A stretch of DNA of 64,000 bases from Neisseria macacae ATCC 33926 (GCF_022749495.1 NZ_CP094241.1:1364001-1428000); one strand, 5' to 3'; positions 1-8,605 are shown, counted from the first letter of the stretch. Numbers and translations are program-made. Notes: generated by a model from the letters alone, not told the origin.

Positions 1-1
1 C

Positions 2-1120
2 GGCCTGTCTTATATTTCCGGCCCGCAATGGCTGTCGGAAAACGTACTGCATCATCATTGGGTACTCGGCGTGGCGGGGACGCACGGCAAAACCACCACT
101 GCGTCCATGCTCGCATGGGTCTTGGAATATGCCGGACTCGCGCCGGGCTTCCTCATCGGCGGCGTACCCGAAAACTTCAGCGTTTCCGCCCGTCTGCCGC
201 AAACGCCGCGCCAAGACCCGAACAGCAAATCGCCGTTTTTCGTTATCGAAGCCGACGAATACGACACCGCCTTTTTCGACAAACGCTCCAAATTTGTGCA
301 TTACCGCCCGCGTACCGCCGTGTTGAACAATCTGGAATTCGACCATGCCGACATCTTCGCCGATTTGGGCGCGATACAGACCCAGTTCCACCACCTCGTG
401 CGCACCGTGCCGTCCGAAGGCTTAATCGTCTGCAACGGACAGCAGCAAAGCCTGCAAGATACTTTGGACAAAGGCTGCTGGACACCGGTGGAAAAATTTG
501 GCACCGAACACGGCTGGCAGGTCGGCGAAGTCAATGCCGACGGCTCGTTCGACGTATTGCTTGACGGCAAAAAAGCCGGACACGTCGCATGGGATTTGAT
601 GGGCGGACACAACCGCATGAACGCGCTCGCCGTCATCGCCGCCGCACGCCATACCGGAGTTGATATTCAGACCGCCTGCGAAGCCTTGAGCGCATTTAAA
701 AACGTCAAACGCCGCATGGAAATCAAAGGCACGGTAAACGGCATCACCGTTTACGACGACTTCGCCCACCACCCGACCGCCATCGAAACCACCATCGAAG
801 GCCTGCGCCAGCGCGTCGGAAACGCACGCATCCTCGCCGTCCTCGAACCGCGTTCCAACACCATGAAACTCGGCACCATGAAAGCCGCTCTGCCCGAAAG
901 CCTCAAAGGTGCCGACCAAGTGTTCTGCTACGCCGGCGGCGTGGACTGGGACGTCGCCGAAGCCCTCGCGCCTTTGGGCGGCAAGCTGCACGTCGGCAAA
1001 GACTTCGATGCCTTCGTCGCCGAAATCGTGAAAAATGCCGAAGCAGGCGACCATATTTTGGTCATGAGCAACGGCGGTTTCGGCGGGATACACGGGAAGC
1101 TGCTGGAAGCATTGAAATAA
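2..1120 (+). CDS. mpl: UDP-N-acetylmuramate:L-Ala-gamma-D-Glu-meso-DAP ligase (5' end missing)
   Basis: Murein-recycling ligase that joins the recovered tripeptide to UDP-MurNAc in the cytoplasm. The gene runs in from the left edge: the frame is open from base 2, and about 85 residues of a usual ~455-residue protein are missing. The Mur-ligase P-loop AGTHGKTTTAS is near the start of the visible part. It is followed by the middle-domain EADEYDTAFFDKRSKF and NLEFDHADIF segments and the C-terminal DDFAHHPTAIE motif. The EADEYD and DDFAHHP signatures separate Mpl from MurC. The gene ends in an inverted-DUS terminator. Confidence 0.93.
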   Translation, partial: GLSYISGPQWLSENVLHHHWVLGVAGTHGKTTTASMLAWVLEYAGLAPGFLIGGVPENFSVSARLPQTPRQDPNSKSPFFVIEADEYDTAFFDKRSKFVHYRPRTAVLNNLEFDHADIFADLGAIQTQFHHLVRTVPSEGLIVCNGQQQSLQDTLDKGCWTPVEKFGTEHGWQVGEVNADGSFDVLLDGKKAGHVAWDLMGGHNRMNALAVIAAARHTGVDIQTACEALSAFKNVKRRMEIKGTVNGITVYDDFAHHPTAIETTIEGLRQRVGNARILAVLEPRSNTMKLGTMKAALPESLKGADQVFCYAGGVDWDVAEALAPLGGKLHVGKDFDAFVAEIVKNAEAGDHILVMSNGGFGGIHGKLLEALK

Positions 1121-1146
1121 GGTTGGTTGAAAGTTTTGAAAGATTG

Positions 1147-1189
1147 AGGTCGTCTGAAAACCGGAGTTTGGTTTTCAGACGACCTTTTT
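1147..1189 (+). terminator. Inverted DUS terminator after mpl
   Basis: Two AGGTCGTCTGAAAAC copies in opposite orientation, separated by a short loop and followed by a T-run. This is the usual Neisseria DUS-pair terminator. Confidence 0.85.
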
Positions 1190-1347
1190 GTTGTGGAGGC
1201 TTAGATGTGATGGTTGGGTATGAGCCAAACTACGTTTACTGATGTAAGTATCCATAATCATATTTCCATCTGGTTAACATATATGATATTGTGATGAAAC
1301 TCTGCTATTTTGATTATGTTGGAATTGTGATTGGAGAAAATTTGTAA

Positions 1348-1953
1348 GTGGATAAGCTGTCAAAATTAAAGATTAAATATACAATTTTTATATCGATATT
1401 TTTTGTCATTTTGTACAAAGGGGCTGAGTTTTATACCTATACAGTCGATAATGTGCCTTCATATTTTATGGACTGGGAAAGGAATATTCCTTTTTTGCCC
1501 ATATTTATGTTGCCTTATATGACGTCTCAGGTTTTCTTCTTAGCCACTATATTTTTGGAAAAGAACGAAAGCAATTTGAAATTGCTGATAAAGAGGGCAG
1601 CCTTTTTAATTGCGGTTTCTACTGCTCTATTCGTCATATTTCCAATGAAATTTTATTTTCCCAAACCCGAAGTCGATAACCAAATTTTAAAATCTTTCTT
1701 TTATATATTGGGCAAAATAGACAGTAGTTTTAACCAATGTCCGTCATTGCATGTGAGTTTTGCTTTTCTTTCGGCTGAGGTTTATTGCAGGGAAGTCAAA
1801 TCCACATTCTTAAAATCATTTTTTGGTATATGGGGATTGTTACTCGCCATTTCGGTCTTGTTTGTCTATCAACACCATTTTATTGATTTTGTGGGCGGAA
1901 CTTTGATATTTTTAATTACTTGTATCATCTTTCCAAGAAAAAAGGCTGTTTAA
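1348..1953 (+). CDS. PAP2-superfamily membrane phosphatase/transferase
   Basis: A 201-residue multi-pass membrane protein with about six hydrophobic segments. Two motifs of the PAP2/inositolphosphotransferase superfamily are visible: CPSLH (131-135) and HHFIDFVGG (176-184). These match the second and third PAP2 motifs that carry the catalytic histidines. The first motif (KxxxxxxRP) is not clear, as in some Aur1/PAP2_3-type proteins. The start is GTG at 1348; no strong ribosome site is seen. Composition is far more AT-rich than mpl or feoB, which suggests recent acquisition. A lipid or undecaprenyl phosphate substrate is plausible but is inference. Confidence 0.7.
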   Translation: MDKLSKLKIKYTIFISIFFVILYKGAEFYTYTVDNVPSYFMDWERNIPFLPIFMLPYMTSQVFFLATIFLEKNESNLKLLIKRAAFLIAVSTALFVIFPMKFYFPKPEVDNQILKSFFYILGKIDSSFNQCPSLHVSFAFLSAEVYCREVKSTFLKSFFGIWGLLLAISVLFVYQHHFIDFVGGTLIFLITCIIFPRKKAV

Positions 1954-2016
1954 ACGTTTTGTTACCGAATAATGGAAAGTCCTAAAACAACCGCAGAACC
2001 ATAGCCCAAACATACA

Positions 2017-2051
2017 AAAAGGTCGTCTGAAACCATTTCAGACGACCTTTC
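2017..2051. terminator. Inverted DUS terminator between PAP2 gene and feo locus
   Basis: AAGGTCGTCTGAAA and its complement separated by four bases. It serves convergent transcription from the PAP2 gene and the feo genes. Confidence 0.85.
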
Positions 2052-2071
2052 TGCTTCCTAGCTATCCATAC

Positions 2072-2200
2072 TCAGCCGCAACCGCCGCATTTGCCGCAGC
2101 CGCTGCTGCAATCGTGTTTTTTCGGTTTGAATACGAATTTCCGCAAGAGGAAAAACAGGCAGGCAAGCATGATGATGCCGACGATAATATATTGAGTCAT
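2072..2200 (-). CDS. FeoB-associated Cys-rich membrane microprotein (42 aa)
   Basis: A 42-residue reading frame whose ATG overlaps the feoB stop codon by four bases (ATGA), so translation is almost certainly coupled to feoB. It has a short N-terminus and one membrane helix of about 17 residues (IIVGIIMLACLFFLL). A basic stretch (KFVFKPKK) follows, and the tail contains four cysteines in CSSGCGKCGGC. This matches the FeoB-associated Cys-rich membrane protein family. Here FeoB ends early, at 622 residues, so the Cys-rich tail seen in some FeoB proteins is supplied as a separate peptide. A role in iron binding or FeoB assembly is inferred from the family and from the overlap. Confidence 0.85.
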   Translation of the reverse strand: MTQYIIVGIIMLACLFFLLRKFVFKPKKHDCSSGCGKCGGCG

Positions 2201-4065
2201 GATTTGAGTATCCAGTTAGTAGTTTGGTAAACCACAAATGCGGCGAAGTAAGCCATCAGGAACAAATAGCCTGTAATCATCACCATATTTTTTGTGGATT
2301 TAGTTTCGCGTTTGATGACTGCCAAAGTCGCGGCACACATCGGTGCGTACACATACCATGCCAGGAAGGCGAAGGCGGTCGGTAGGCCCCAGTTGTTGTG
2401 CACGATTGGAATCAGCGCGTTTTGTACGGCGTCTTCAGACGACGCGCTGACGGCATAGACCGTACCCAGCGCGGCAACGACGACTTCACGCGCGGCGATG
2501 CCCGGAATCATGGCGATACACATTTCCCAAGTGAAGCCCAGCGGGGCAAAAAATGGCTGGATGAAATGACCGATCATACCGGCAAGGCTGTAATCAATCG
2601 CTGCCCTTGTTGCGTCCACGGGCGGTTGCGGCCAGCTTACCAAGCCCCACAGGATCACGCTCAGCGCGAAAATAATCGTACCGGCACGTTTCAGGAAGGC
2701 TTTGACCCTGTCCCACAGGCTGGTCATGATGTGTTTGAAGTTGGGCGTACGGAAGGTCGGCAGCTCCATCAGAAGCGGGAATTGCTGCACGTTGCCTTTC
2801 ATCCGCGCTAAGCGTTTCATGATATACGCTGCCAGCGCGGCAGACAGGATGCCTGCGATGTAGAGGATGAAGAGTGTCAGCCCTTGCAGGTTGAAAATGC
2901 CGCCCACCGTGCGGTTGGGAATGACGGCGGCGATAATCAGCGCGTACACGGGCAGTCGCGCGGAGCAGGTCAGCAGCGGGGCGACGGCGATGGTAACGAG
3001 GCGTTCGCGCGGGTCATTAATCGTACGCGCCGACATAACGGCGGGAACGGCACAGGCGAAACTCGACAGGAGCGGGATGAATGAGCGTCCGGACAGGCCG
3101 CTTTTCGCCATCACGTTATCCAGCAGGAAAGCCGCACGCGGCAGGTAGCCTGAGTCTTCCAAAAGCAGGATGAAGGCGAACAAAATCGTAATCTGCGGCA
3201 CGAACACCAACACGCTGCCCATACCGGCAATGACGCCGTTGACGAGCAAGTCGCTGAGGATGCCCGGCTCCATGTTGGCGCCTATCCATTCGCCCAGCGC
3301 GGTAAAGCCGCCTTCGATGGCGTCCATAATCGGCGCCGCCCATGTGTAAACCGCTTGGAACACCATAAACAGGATGACCAGCAGCATAATTATGCCCCAG
3401 ACGGGGTGCAGCACGATGTCGTCGAGTTTTTTGTGCCATGCGGGCAGCGTCATCTGGGTGCGTACCACTTGTGCCAAAATCGATTCGACTTCTTGATAAA
3501 GTTTGTCGCTCTCCAGCGCCTCGAGCGTGCGTTCGGCAGAAGCGGGGTTGGCGGGGAAGGAGCGTTTGCGCGGCAGCTTCGCCACGGCTTCGCGTACTGC
3601 CTGTACGCCCGATGCGCTCACCGCGACCGTTTCCAAAACAGGTACGCCCAGTAGTTCGCTCAGCTTGGCCGCATCGATATTCAAGCCCCTTTTGCGGGCA
3701 ACGTCGCTCATGTTCAGCGACACCACCATAGGCAGTCCCAGCGTTTTCAGTTCCAAAATCATGCGCAGGGTCATACGCAGGTTGGTCGCGTCGGCAACGG
3801 CAATGATGGCGTCGGGCGGAATGCCCAGCTTGCCTACGGCGACATCTTTCGCCACCGCTTCGTCGGGGCTGGTCGTGCGCAGGCTGTATGTGCCCGGCAG
3901 GTCGATAATGCGAACGGCCTTGTCGTCAAGTAAGGCGCCCTCGCGCTTATCGACCGTTACGCCCGGATAATTGGCAACCTTGGCATGTGCGCCGGTCAAA
4001 CCGTTGAACAAAACGGTTTTGCCGCAGTTTGGCGCGCCAATCAAGGCAAAATAGCTTAGTTCCAT
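2197..4065 (-). CDS. feoB: Ferrous iron transport GTPase/permease FeoB
   Basis: Inner-membrane Fe(II) importer with an N-terminal G domain. G1 is GAPNCGKT (10-17), G3 is DLPG (55-58) and G4 is NMSD (118-121). After about residue 215 come the two Gate domains, with the conserved SSFACAVPAVMSARTI segment and repeated membrane helices to the C-terminus. At 622 residues it is shorter than the ~770-residue enteric form, lacking the long C-terminal extension. It is transcribed after feoA, with a 170-bp gap that holds a DUS palindrome, and it overlaps the Cys-rich microprotein gene downstream. Confidence 0.97.
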   Translation of the reverse strand: MELSYFALIGAPNCGKTVLFNGLTGAHAKVANYPGVTVDKREGALLDDKAVRIIDLPGTYSLRTTSPDEAVAKDVAVGKLGIPPDAIIAVADATNLRMTLRMILELKTLGLPMVVSLNMSDVARKRGLNIDAAKLSELLGVPVLETVAVSASGVQAVREAVAKLPRKRSFPANPASAERTLEALESDKLYQEVESILAQVVRTQMTLPAWHKKLDDIVLHPVWGIIMLLVILFMVFQAVYTWAAPIMDAIEGGFTALGEWIGANMEPGILSDLLVNGVIAGMGSVLVFVPQITILFAFILLLEDSGYLPRAAFLLDNVMAKSGLSGRSFIPLLSSFACAVPAVMSARTINDPRERLVTIAVAPLLTCSARLPVYALIIAAVIPNRTVGGIFNLQGLTLFILYIAGILSAALAAYIMKRLARMKGNVQQFPLLMELPTFRTPNFKHIMTSLWDRVKAFLKRAGTIIFALSVILWGLVSWPQPPVDATRAAIDYSLAGMIGHFIQPFFAPLGFTWEMCIAMIPGIAAREVVVAALGTVYAVSASSEDAVQNALIPIVHNNWGLPTAFAFLAWYVYAPMCAATLAVIKRETKSTKNMVMITGYLFLMAYFAAFVVYQTTNWILKS

Positions 4066-4136
4066 TTATTTATTCTCCTTGTTTGATTGTGTGATGAGTT
4101 TGGCGTTGAATTGGGGAAAAGGCTTTGAAACGGCGC

Positions 4137-4162
4137 TTTCAGACGACCCGGGTCGTCTGAAA
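4137..4162. repeat. Perfect 26-bp DUS palindrome between feoA and feoB
   Basis: TTTCAGACGACCC joined directly to its complement with no spacer. In the feo transcript it could act as a partial terminator that lowers feoB relative to feoA (inference). Confidence 0.7.
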
Positions 4163-4235
4163 AGGATAGGGCGGTCAGGTTCAATCCGCCTTTGCCGCAT
4201 TTTCAGAACATGAAGCCCGCCTGCGTGTATGGCGG

Positions 4236-4502
4236 TCAGCCGTCAATCACATGGCACATAATTTTTCCCGCTTCTTCCTGCCGCAACGAGAATTGCGACT
4301 GGTTGCCCAAACGTACGGCAAACGGACCGCGTCCGAATCCGCCGACGGCGATCACCTGCAACGGCATTCCGCTTGAAAAACCCAAGTCGGCAAGACGGCG
4401 CGTAACCAGCGGGTCGAGTTCGCCGAAAGTCGAATTGGGGACGATGGAGTCGATGTGCGCGACTGCGCCTTTACTGAGTTTTGACAAAGGTATGGCAGAC
4501 AT
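4236..4502 (-). CDS. feoA: Ferrous iron transport accessory protein FeoA
   Basis: An 88-residue cytoplasmic SH3-like protein with the FeoA pattern: L-x-x-L-x-x-G at the N-terminus, RRLADLGFSSGMPLQVI in the middle, and PFAVRLGNQSQFSLRQEEA toward the end. It is thought to interact with FeoB. It lies upstream of feoB on the same strand and is probably co-transcribed with it. The C-terminal HVID resembles other proteobacterial FeoA proteins. Confidence 0.93.
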   Translation of the reverse strand: MSAIPLSKLSKGAVAHIDSIVPNSTFGELDPLVTRRLADLGFSSGMPLQVIAVGGFGRGPFAVRLGNQSQFSLRQEEAGKIMCHVIDG

Positions 4503-4815
4503 AGGGTGTTTTACTTTCGTTGTCGATTGAAAAAAGAGACGGCAAGTAAAGACGAATTTGACACAGGGTAGGCCGAGGCATGTTCCAACGCCCGTTCCCG
4601 CAAAAGAAGTAGTTTTGATTGTTTATCACTTTGTTTTATTTTGATAATAAATCTTGTTAACATAAAAATCAAATCCAAAGCCACCAAATTCCTGATTTTC
4701 AGACGACCTCTTGCGGCAAATCAAAAAAAGCGAATGATTTGACGGGAAAGTCGGGCAGGGCTATTGATAAGGTTTGCATTTGGATGTTTGATAGGCGTAA
4801 AGAGAAAAGGAGCGA
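4503..4815. promoter_or_regulatory. Divergent feoA / nnrE intergenic region with an AT-rich dyad
   Basis: 313 bases without a gene, between divergently read feoA and nnrE. Centrally there is an imperfect inverted repeat, GATTGTTTATCA (4617-4628) and TGATAATAAATC (4642-4653), spaced by 13 bases. The half-sites resemble GATAAT-type Fur or TTGAT-type Fnr half-sites, but neither consensus is met in full. Iron or oxygen control of feoAB is known in other bacteria; its presence here is inference. A single DUS lies at about 4699-4708. Confidence 0.4.
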
Positions 4816-5445
4816 ATGATGAAAATCTACACCGCCGCAGAAATGCGCGAACACGAGCAAATGGCAGTCGATAAAGGCACGACTTTCGAGCAACTGATGG
4901 AAAACGCGGGACAAGCCGCCGCCGCGGATTTGCTGCGCCGTTTCCCCAAAGCAGGGCGCGCGCTGATCGTTTGCGGCAAGGGCAATAACGGTGGCGACGG
5001 TTTGGTCATCGCGCGCGTGTTGTCGGAACAGGATTGGCAGGTAGATGTCGTCTTCGTCTTGGGAGATAAACTGTCGCCGCTGGCGCAGTTGAACCGCGAG
5101 CGTTTGAATCATTCGGACGGCGTCAGCTTTATCCGATCCGATGAGCTTGAAGGTCGGCTGAAAACAGGTTACGACCTCGTTATCGAAGGCATTTTCGGAA
5201 CAGGCTTCAGCGGCGCATTGCCCGAAACAGCCGCCGCCGTCTGCCGCCTGCTGAATCAAGCCGACGGTTTCAAAATCGCGTTGGACATCCCGACCGGGCT
5301 GAACTGCGATACCGGCGAAGTAGATCAAGACACCTTCCGCGCCGATCTGACCTACGCCTTCGCCGCCTACAAGCCCGCGCATATGACCGATGCAGGCAAG
5401 GCATATTGCGGAGAGACCGTGTGTTTAGATATTGGGATAGAGTAA
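4816..5445 (+). CDS. nnrE: NAD(P)H-hydrate epimerase (YjeF N-terminal domain only)
   Basis: Repairs damaged NAD(P)H by epimerising the hydrates. It is a 209-residue single-domain YjeF_N protein (Rossmann-like). The nucleotide-binding CGKGNNGGDGLVIARVL lies at residues 53-69 and a conserved GIFGTGFSG follows at about 125-133. The kinase/dehydratase half (NnrD) found fused in E. coli YjeF is absent. A strong AAAAGGAGCG ribosome site sits just before ATG ATG at 4816; the second ATG (4819) is an equally likely start. A near-DUS inside the gene is read as EGRLKT. Confidence 0.9.
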   Translation: MMKIYTAAEMREHEQMAVDKGTTFEQLMENAGQAAAADLLRRFPKAGRALIVCGKGNNGGDGLVIARVLSEQDWQVDVVFVLGDKLSPLAQLNRERLNHSDGVSFIRSDELEGRLKTGYDLVIEGIFGTGFSGALPETAAAVCRLLNQADGFKIALDIPTGLNCDTGEVDQDTFRADLTYAFAAYKPAHMTDAGKAYCGETVCLDIGIE

Positions 5446-5476
5446 GAATATTTTATTGAGATGACGATGTTCGCGG

Positions 5477-5839
5477 CTATTTCCAGATTTGCGCCAAGTA
5501 AATGCCCAATGCCGTCAGAAGGAAGGAGCCGAAAACATGCAGGCAGACCGCTGAAAACGCCGTCGCCCAGCGTTGCGCCTGCATCAGGGTGACCATTTCC
5601 AATGAAAAGCTGGAAAACGTCGTCAGGCTGCCGAGAAAACCGGTAATCAGTAAAAGCTTCCATTGCGGATTATCCAGCCATTCGGCGCAGATGCCGATTA
5701 AGAGCGCGCCGATCCAGTTGGCGGCAAGCGTTCCGGCTGAAAACGGGACGGAGAGTGCGGCAAAGGCGAGAACGAGCAACCAGCGGGACAATGCGCCCAA
5801 AGCCGCGCCAAAAGCAACCGCCATGACGTTTTGAAACAT
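5477..5839 (-). CDS. crcB: Fluoride exporter Fluc/CrcB
   Basis: Small four-helix membrane protein that exports fluoride as a dual-topology dimer. The family motifs G-A-x-x-R-W (GALSRWLL), N-x-x-G (ANWIGALLIG) and GFLGSLTTFSSFS are all present. I chose the ATG at 5839 (120 residues). A TTG 18 bases further upstream would add six residues (SPDFD), but neither has a clear ribosome site. It converges with nnrE. No fluoride riboswitch could be recognised upstream. Confidence 0.92.
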   Translation of the reverse strand: MFQNVMAVAFGAALGALSRWLLVLAFAALSVPFSAGTLAANWIGALLIGICAEWLDNPQWKLLLITGFLGSLTTFSSFSLEMVTLMQAQRWATAFSAVCLHVFGSFLLTALGIYLAQIWK

Positions 5840-5911
5840 ATCGAAATCCGGAGACAAGAAAAATCAAAAGGGTAGGGTTGTGGATTTTAACCGTATTTTG
5901 AACAGGCAAAC

Positions 5912-5980
5912 AAAGGGTCGTCTGAAAAGCATTTTAGGTTTTCACTTTGTTGAAACCATGCTTTCAGACGACCTTTTTTT
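5912..5980. terminator. Inverted DUS pair upstream of pyrD
   Basis: AAAGGGTCGTCTGAAAAGCAT and ATGCTTTCAGACGACCTTT form a stem of about 18 bases with a long loop, followed by a run of seven T. Confidence 0.75.
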
Positions 5981-5999
5981 GCACCTTTCCTTCATCATA

Positions 6000-6069
6000 T
6001 ATAGCGGATTAAATTTAAATCAGGACAAGGTGAGGCAACGCCATACTGGTTTAAATTTAATCCACTATA
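6000..6069. repeat. Correia-type element, 70-bp class
   Basis: Starts TATAGCGGATTAAATTT and ends AAATTTAATCCACTATA, with a shortened core containing CAGGACAAGG. It lies 110 bp upstream of pyrD. Compared with the 107-bp elements in this window it lacks the GACGAAGCCGCAGACAGTAC part of the core. Confidence 0.88.
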
Positions 6070-6179
6070 AAACAACATTTCCCTACATTGCCTGTCATTT
6101 GATGTTTGTTAAAAATTTTGCCGCCTATTCGTGTTACGCTTCGCAAACAAATTGATTTTCCAAGGGAAAGGAGCAGGAT

Positions 6180-7115
6180 ATGCCGTCATTGAGAACGCAA
6201 ATCGCCGGTTTTTCTTTTGACAACTGTCTGATGAACGCCGCTGGTGTGGCGTGTATGACCGTGGAAGAATTGGAAGAAGTCAGACAATCCGCCGCGGGCA
6301 GCTTCGTCACCAAAACGGCGACGCTGGAAGCACGGATGGGCAATCCAGAGCCACGTTACCGCGATGTACCGCTGGGCAGCATCAATTCCATGGGCTTGCC
6401 GAATCAAGGCATTGATTACTATCTGGATTATTTGCTGAGCCTTCAAGAATCGCAGCCCGAACGGACATTTTTCCTCTCGCTGGTCGGTATGTCGCCCGAT
6501 GAAACACACACGCTGTTGAAAAAGGTGCAAAACAGCGGTTTTAAAGGCATTACCGAACTCAACCTTTCCTGCCCGAACGTCCCCGGCAAGCCGCAAATCG
6601 CCTACGATTTTGAAACGACCGAACGGATTTTGGGCGAAGCCTTCGGCTATTTCGACAAGCCTTTGGGCATCAAACTGCCGCCGTATTTCGACATCGTCCA
6701 TTTCGACCAAGCGGCGGAAGTGTTCAACCGCCATCCGTTGAAATTCGTCAACTGCGTCAATTCCATCGGCAACGGCATGTATATCGAGGACGAATCCGTT
6801 GTGATCCGGCCTAAAAACGGCTTTGGCGGCATAGGCGGCGAATACATCAAACCGACCGCGCTCGCCAATGTCCACGCGTTCTACCAAAGATTGAATCCGT
6901 CCATCCAAATCATCGGCACAGGCGGCGTTTATACCGGTCGCGATGTGTTTGAACATATCTTGTGCGGCGCGAGCATGGTGCAAATCGGCACGGCGCTGCA
7001 TCAGCAAGGTGTCGAAGTTTTCGAACGCGTTTCGCTTGGTTTGAAAGCCATCATGGCGAAAAAAGGCTATGAGAAGCTGGAAGACTTCAAAGGCAAACTG
7101 AAATATCTGGGGTAA
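6180..7115 (+). CDS. pyrD: Dihydroorotate dehydrogenase, class 1A (fumarate-type)
   Basis: FMN enzyme that oxidises dihydroorotate to orotate in pyrimidine synthesis. The 311-residue protein lines up along its whole length with the soluble lactococcal class 1A enzyme as I remember it. Shared segments include GSINSMGLPN, NLSCPNVPGKPQ (active-site Cys131), NSIGNG, KPTALANV, IIGTGG and QIGTAL. Class 1A enzymes are homodimers that use fumarate and have no membrane N-terminus. This differs from the quinone-linked class 2 enzyme usual in proteobacteria. A clear AAAGGAG ribosome site precedes the ATG. The gene is bracketed by two CREEs, which fits acquisition as a unit (inference). Confidence 0.93.
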   Translation: MPSLRTQIAGFSFDNCLMNAAGVACMTVEELEEVRQSAAGSFVTKTATLEARMGNPEPRYRDVPLGSINSMGLPNQGIDYYLDYLLSLQESQPERTFFLSLVGMSPDETHTLLKKVQNSGFKGITELNLSCPNVPGKPQIAYDFETTERILGEAFGYFDKPLGIKLPPYFDIVHFDQAAEVFNRHPLKFVNCVNSIGNGMYIEDESVVIRPKNGFGGIGGEYIKPTALANVHAFYQRLNPSIQIIGTGGVYTGRDVFEHILCGASMVQIGTALHQQGVEVFERVSLGLKAIMAKKGYEKLEDFKGKLKYLG

Positions 7116-7134
7116 GTCTGCTCAGATGAAGGGG

Positions 7135-7178
7135 AAAAGGTCGTCTGAAAGCCATCATACGGTTTCAGACGACCTTTT
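7135..7178. terminator. Inverted DUS terminator after pyrD
   Basis: AAAAGGTCGTCTGAAA and its complement with a 12-base loop, ending in TTTTATT. Confidence 0.85.
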
Positions 7179-7283
7179 ATTACAAAACGGCTGCCGATAG
7201 GTTTCTTTGGAAAATCCGGATATCGGGGGAGGACGTTTTGATTGTTGTCATTTTGCTCATACGGCAGGCATCGAAATAGCGTG

Positions 7284-7390
7284 TATAGTGGATTAACTTT
7301 AAATCAGGACAAGGCGACGAAGCCGCAGACAGTACAGATAGTACGGCAAGGCGAGACAACGCCGTACTGGTTTAAAGTTAATCCACTATA
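7284..7390. repeat. Correia-type element, 107-bp class
   Basis: TATAGTGGATTAACTTTAAA to the mirrored end TTTAAAGTTAATCCACTATA, with the core CAGGACAAGGCGACGAAGCC and GACAGTACAGATAGTACGGC. It ends 72 bp before purK, so its outward end may contribute promoter sequence to purK (inference). Confidence 0.93.
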
Positions 7391-7462
7391 AAAGGCGTTT
7401 TAACATTTATCTCTATAAGCAGGTTTGTTACAATTTCGGGAAAATTTTAGTGGAACTGCAAA

Positions 7463-8605
7463 ATGCTGATGAACTCATCCGCCATCCTCCCGCCCGCCAT
7501 GCTCGGCATCCTCGGCGGCGGACAATTAGGCAGAATGTTTACCGTTGCCGCCAAAACCATGGGCTACAAAGTAACCGTACTCGACCCCGATCCGAACGCG
7601 CCGGCGGCGGAATTTGCCGACCGCCATTTGTGCGCGCCGTTTGACGACCAAGCCGCTTTGGACGAGTTGGCAAAATGCGCGGCGGTTACTACTGAATTTG
7701 AAAACGTCAATGCCGACGCGATGCGCTTTCTGGCAAAACATACCAACGTTTCCCCCAGTGGCGACTGCGTGGCCATTGCGCAAAACCGCATTCAGGAAAA
7801 AGCGTGGATACGCAAAGCGGGATTGCAAACCGCACCGTATCAAGCGGTTTGCCGTTCAGACGACATCAGCGAAGAAAGCGCGCAATTCTTGCCCGGCATC
7901 CTGAAAACGGCCACTTTGGGCTACGACGGCAAAGGTCAAATCCGCGTCAAAACGGTGGACGAACTCAAAGCCGCGTTTGCCGAACACGGCGGTGTGGATT
8001 GCGTTTTGGAAAAAATGGTGGATTTACGCGGCGAGATTTCCGTGATCGTATGCCGTCTGAACGATGAAAACGTGCAAACCTTCGATCCTGCCGAAAACAT
8101 CCACGAAAACGGCATCCTTGCTTACTCCATCGTTCCTGCGCGGCTGAGTGCCGACGTGCAGCAACAGGCACGGCAGATGGCGCAACGCTTGGCGGACGAA
8201 TTGGATTATGTCGGCGTGTTGGCGGTGGAAATGTTTGTCGTCGGCGACACGCATGAATTGGTCGTCAACGAAATTGCCCCGCGCCCGCACAATTCCGGCC
8301 ATCATACGCTGGATGCCTGCGCCGCAGACCAGTTCCAGCAGCAGGTACGCATTATGTGCAATCTGCCGCCCGCCGATACCAAGCTGCTTTCTTCATGCTG
8401 CATGGCGAATATTTTGGGCGGCGTCTGGCAGGAAGACGGCGGCGAACCGAATTGGCTGCCGTTGCAAAGCCATCCGAATGCACACCTGCACCTATACGGC
8501 AAAAAAGCCGCGCGGAAAGGCCGCAAAATGGGGCATTTCACCGTTTTGTCCGCCGATGCCGACACTGCTTTTGAAGCAGCAGGAAAATTACATCAAAGCC
8601 TTTGA
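7463..8605 (+). CDS. purK: N5-carboxyaminoimidazole ribonucleotide synthase PurK
   Basis: ATP-grasp enzyme of purine synthesis that carboxylates AIR to N5-CAIR. It has the family opening GILGGGQLGRM (15-25) and the ATP-grasp pieces KTATLGYDGKGQ and VNEIAPRPHNSGHHT, in the usual order. At 380 residues it has the usual length. The N-terminus is uncertain: MLGILGGGQ at residue 13 is an equally credible start. The partner purE is not in this window. Confidence 0.95.
   Translation: MLMNSSAILPPAMLGILGGGQLGRMFTVAAKTMGYKVTVLDPDPNAPAAEFADRHLCAPFDDQAALDELAKCAAVTTEFENVNADAMRFLAKHTNVSPSGDCVAIAQNRIQEKAWIRKAGLQTAPYQAVCRSDDISEESAQFLPGILKTATLGYDGKGQIRVKTVDELKAAFAEHGGVDCVLEKMVDLRGEISVIVCRLNDENVQTFDPAENIHENGILAYSIVPARLSADVQQQARQMAQRLADELDYVGVLAVEMFVVGDTHELVVNEIAPRPHNSGHHTLDACAADQFQQQVRIMCNLPPADTKLLSSCCMANILGGVWQEDGGEPNWLPLQSHPNAHLHLYGKKAARKGRKMGHFTVLSADADTAFEAAGKLHQSL

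Noticed and set aside
5840..5912. Fluoride riboswitch upstream of crcB
   Set aside because: The short leader lacks the riboswitch consensus and pseudoknot pattern.
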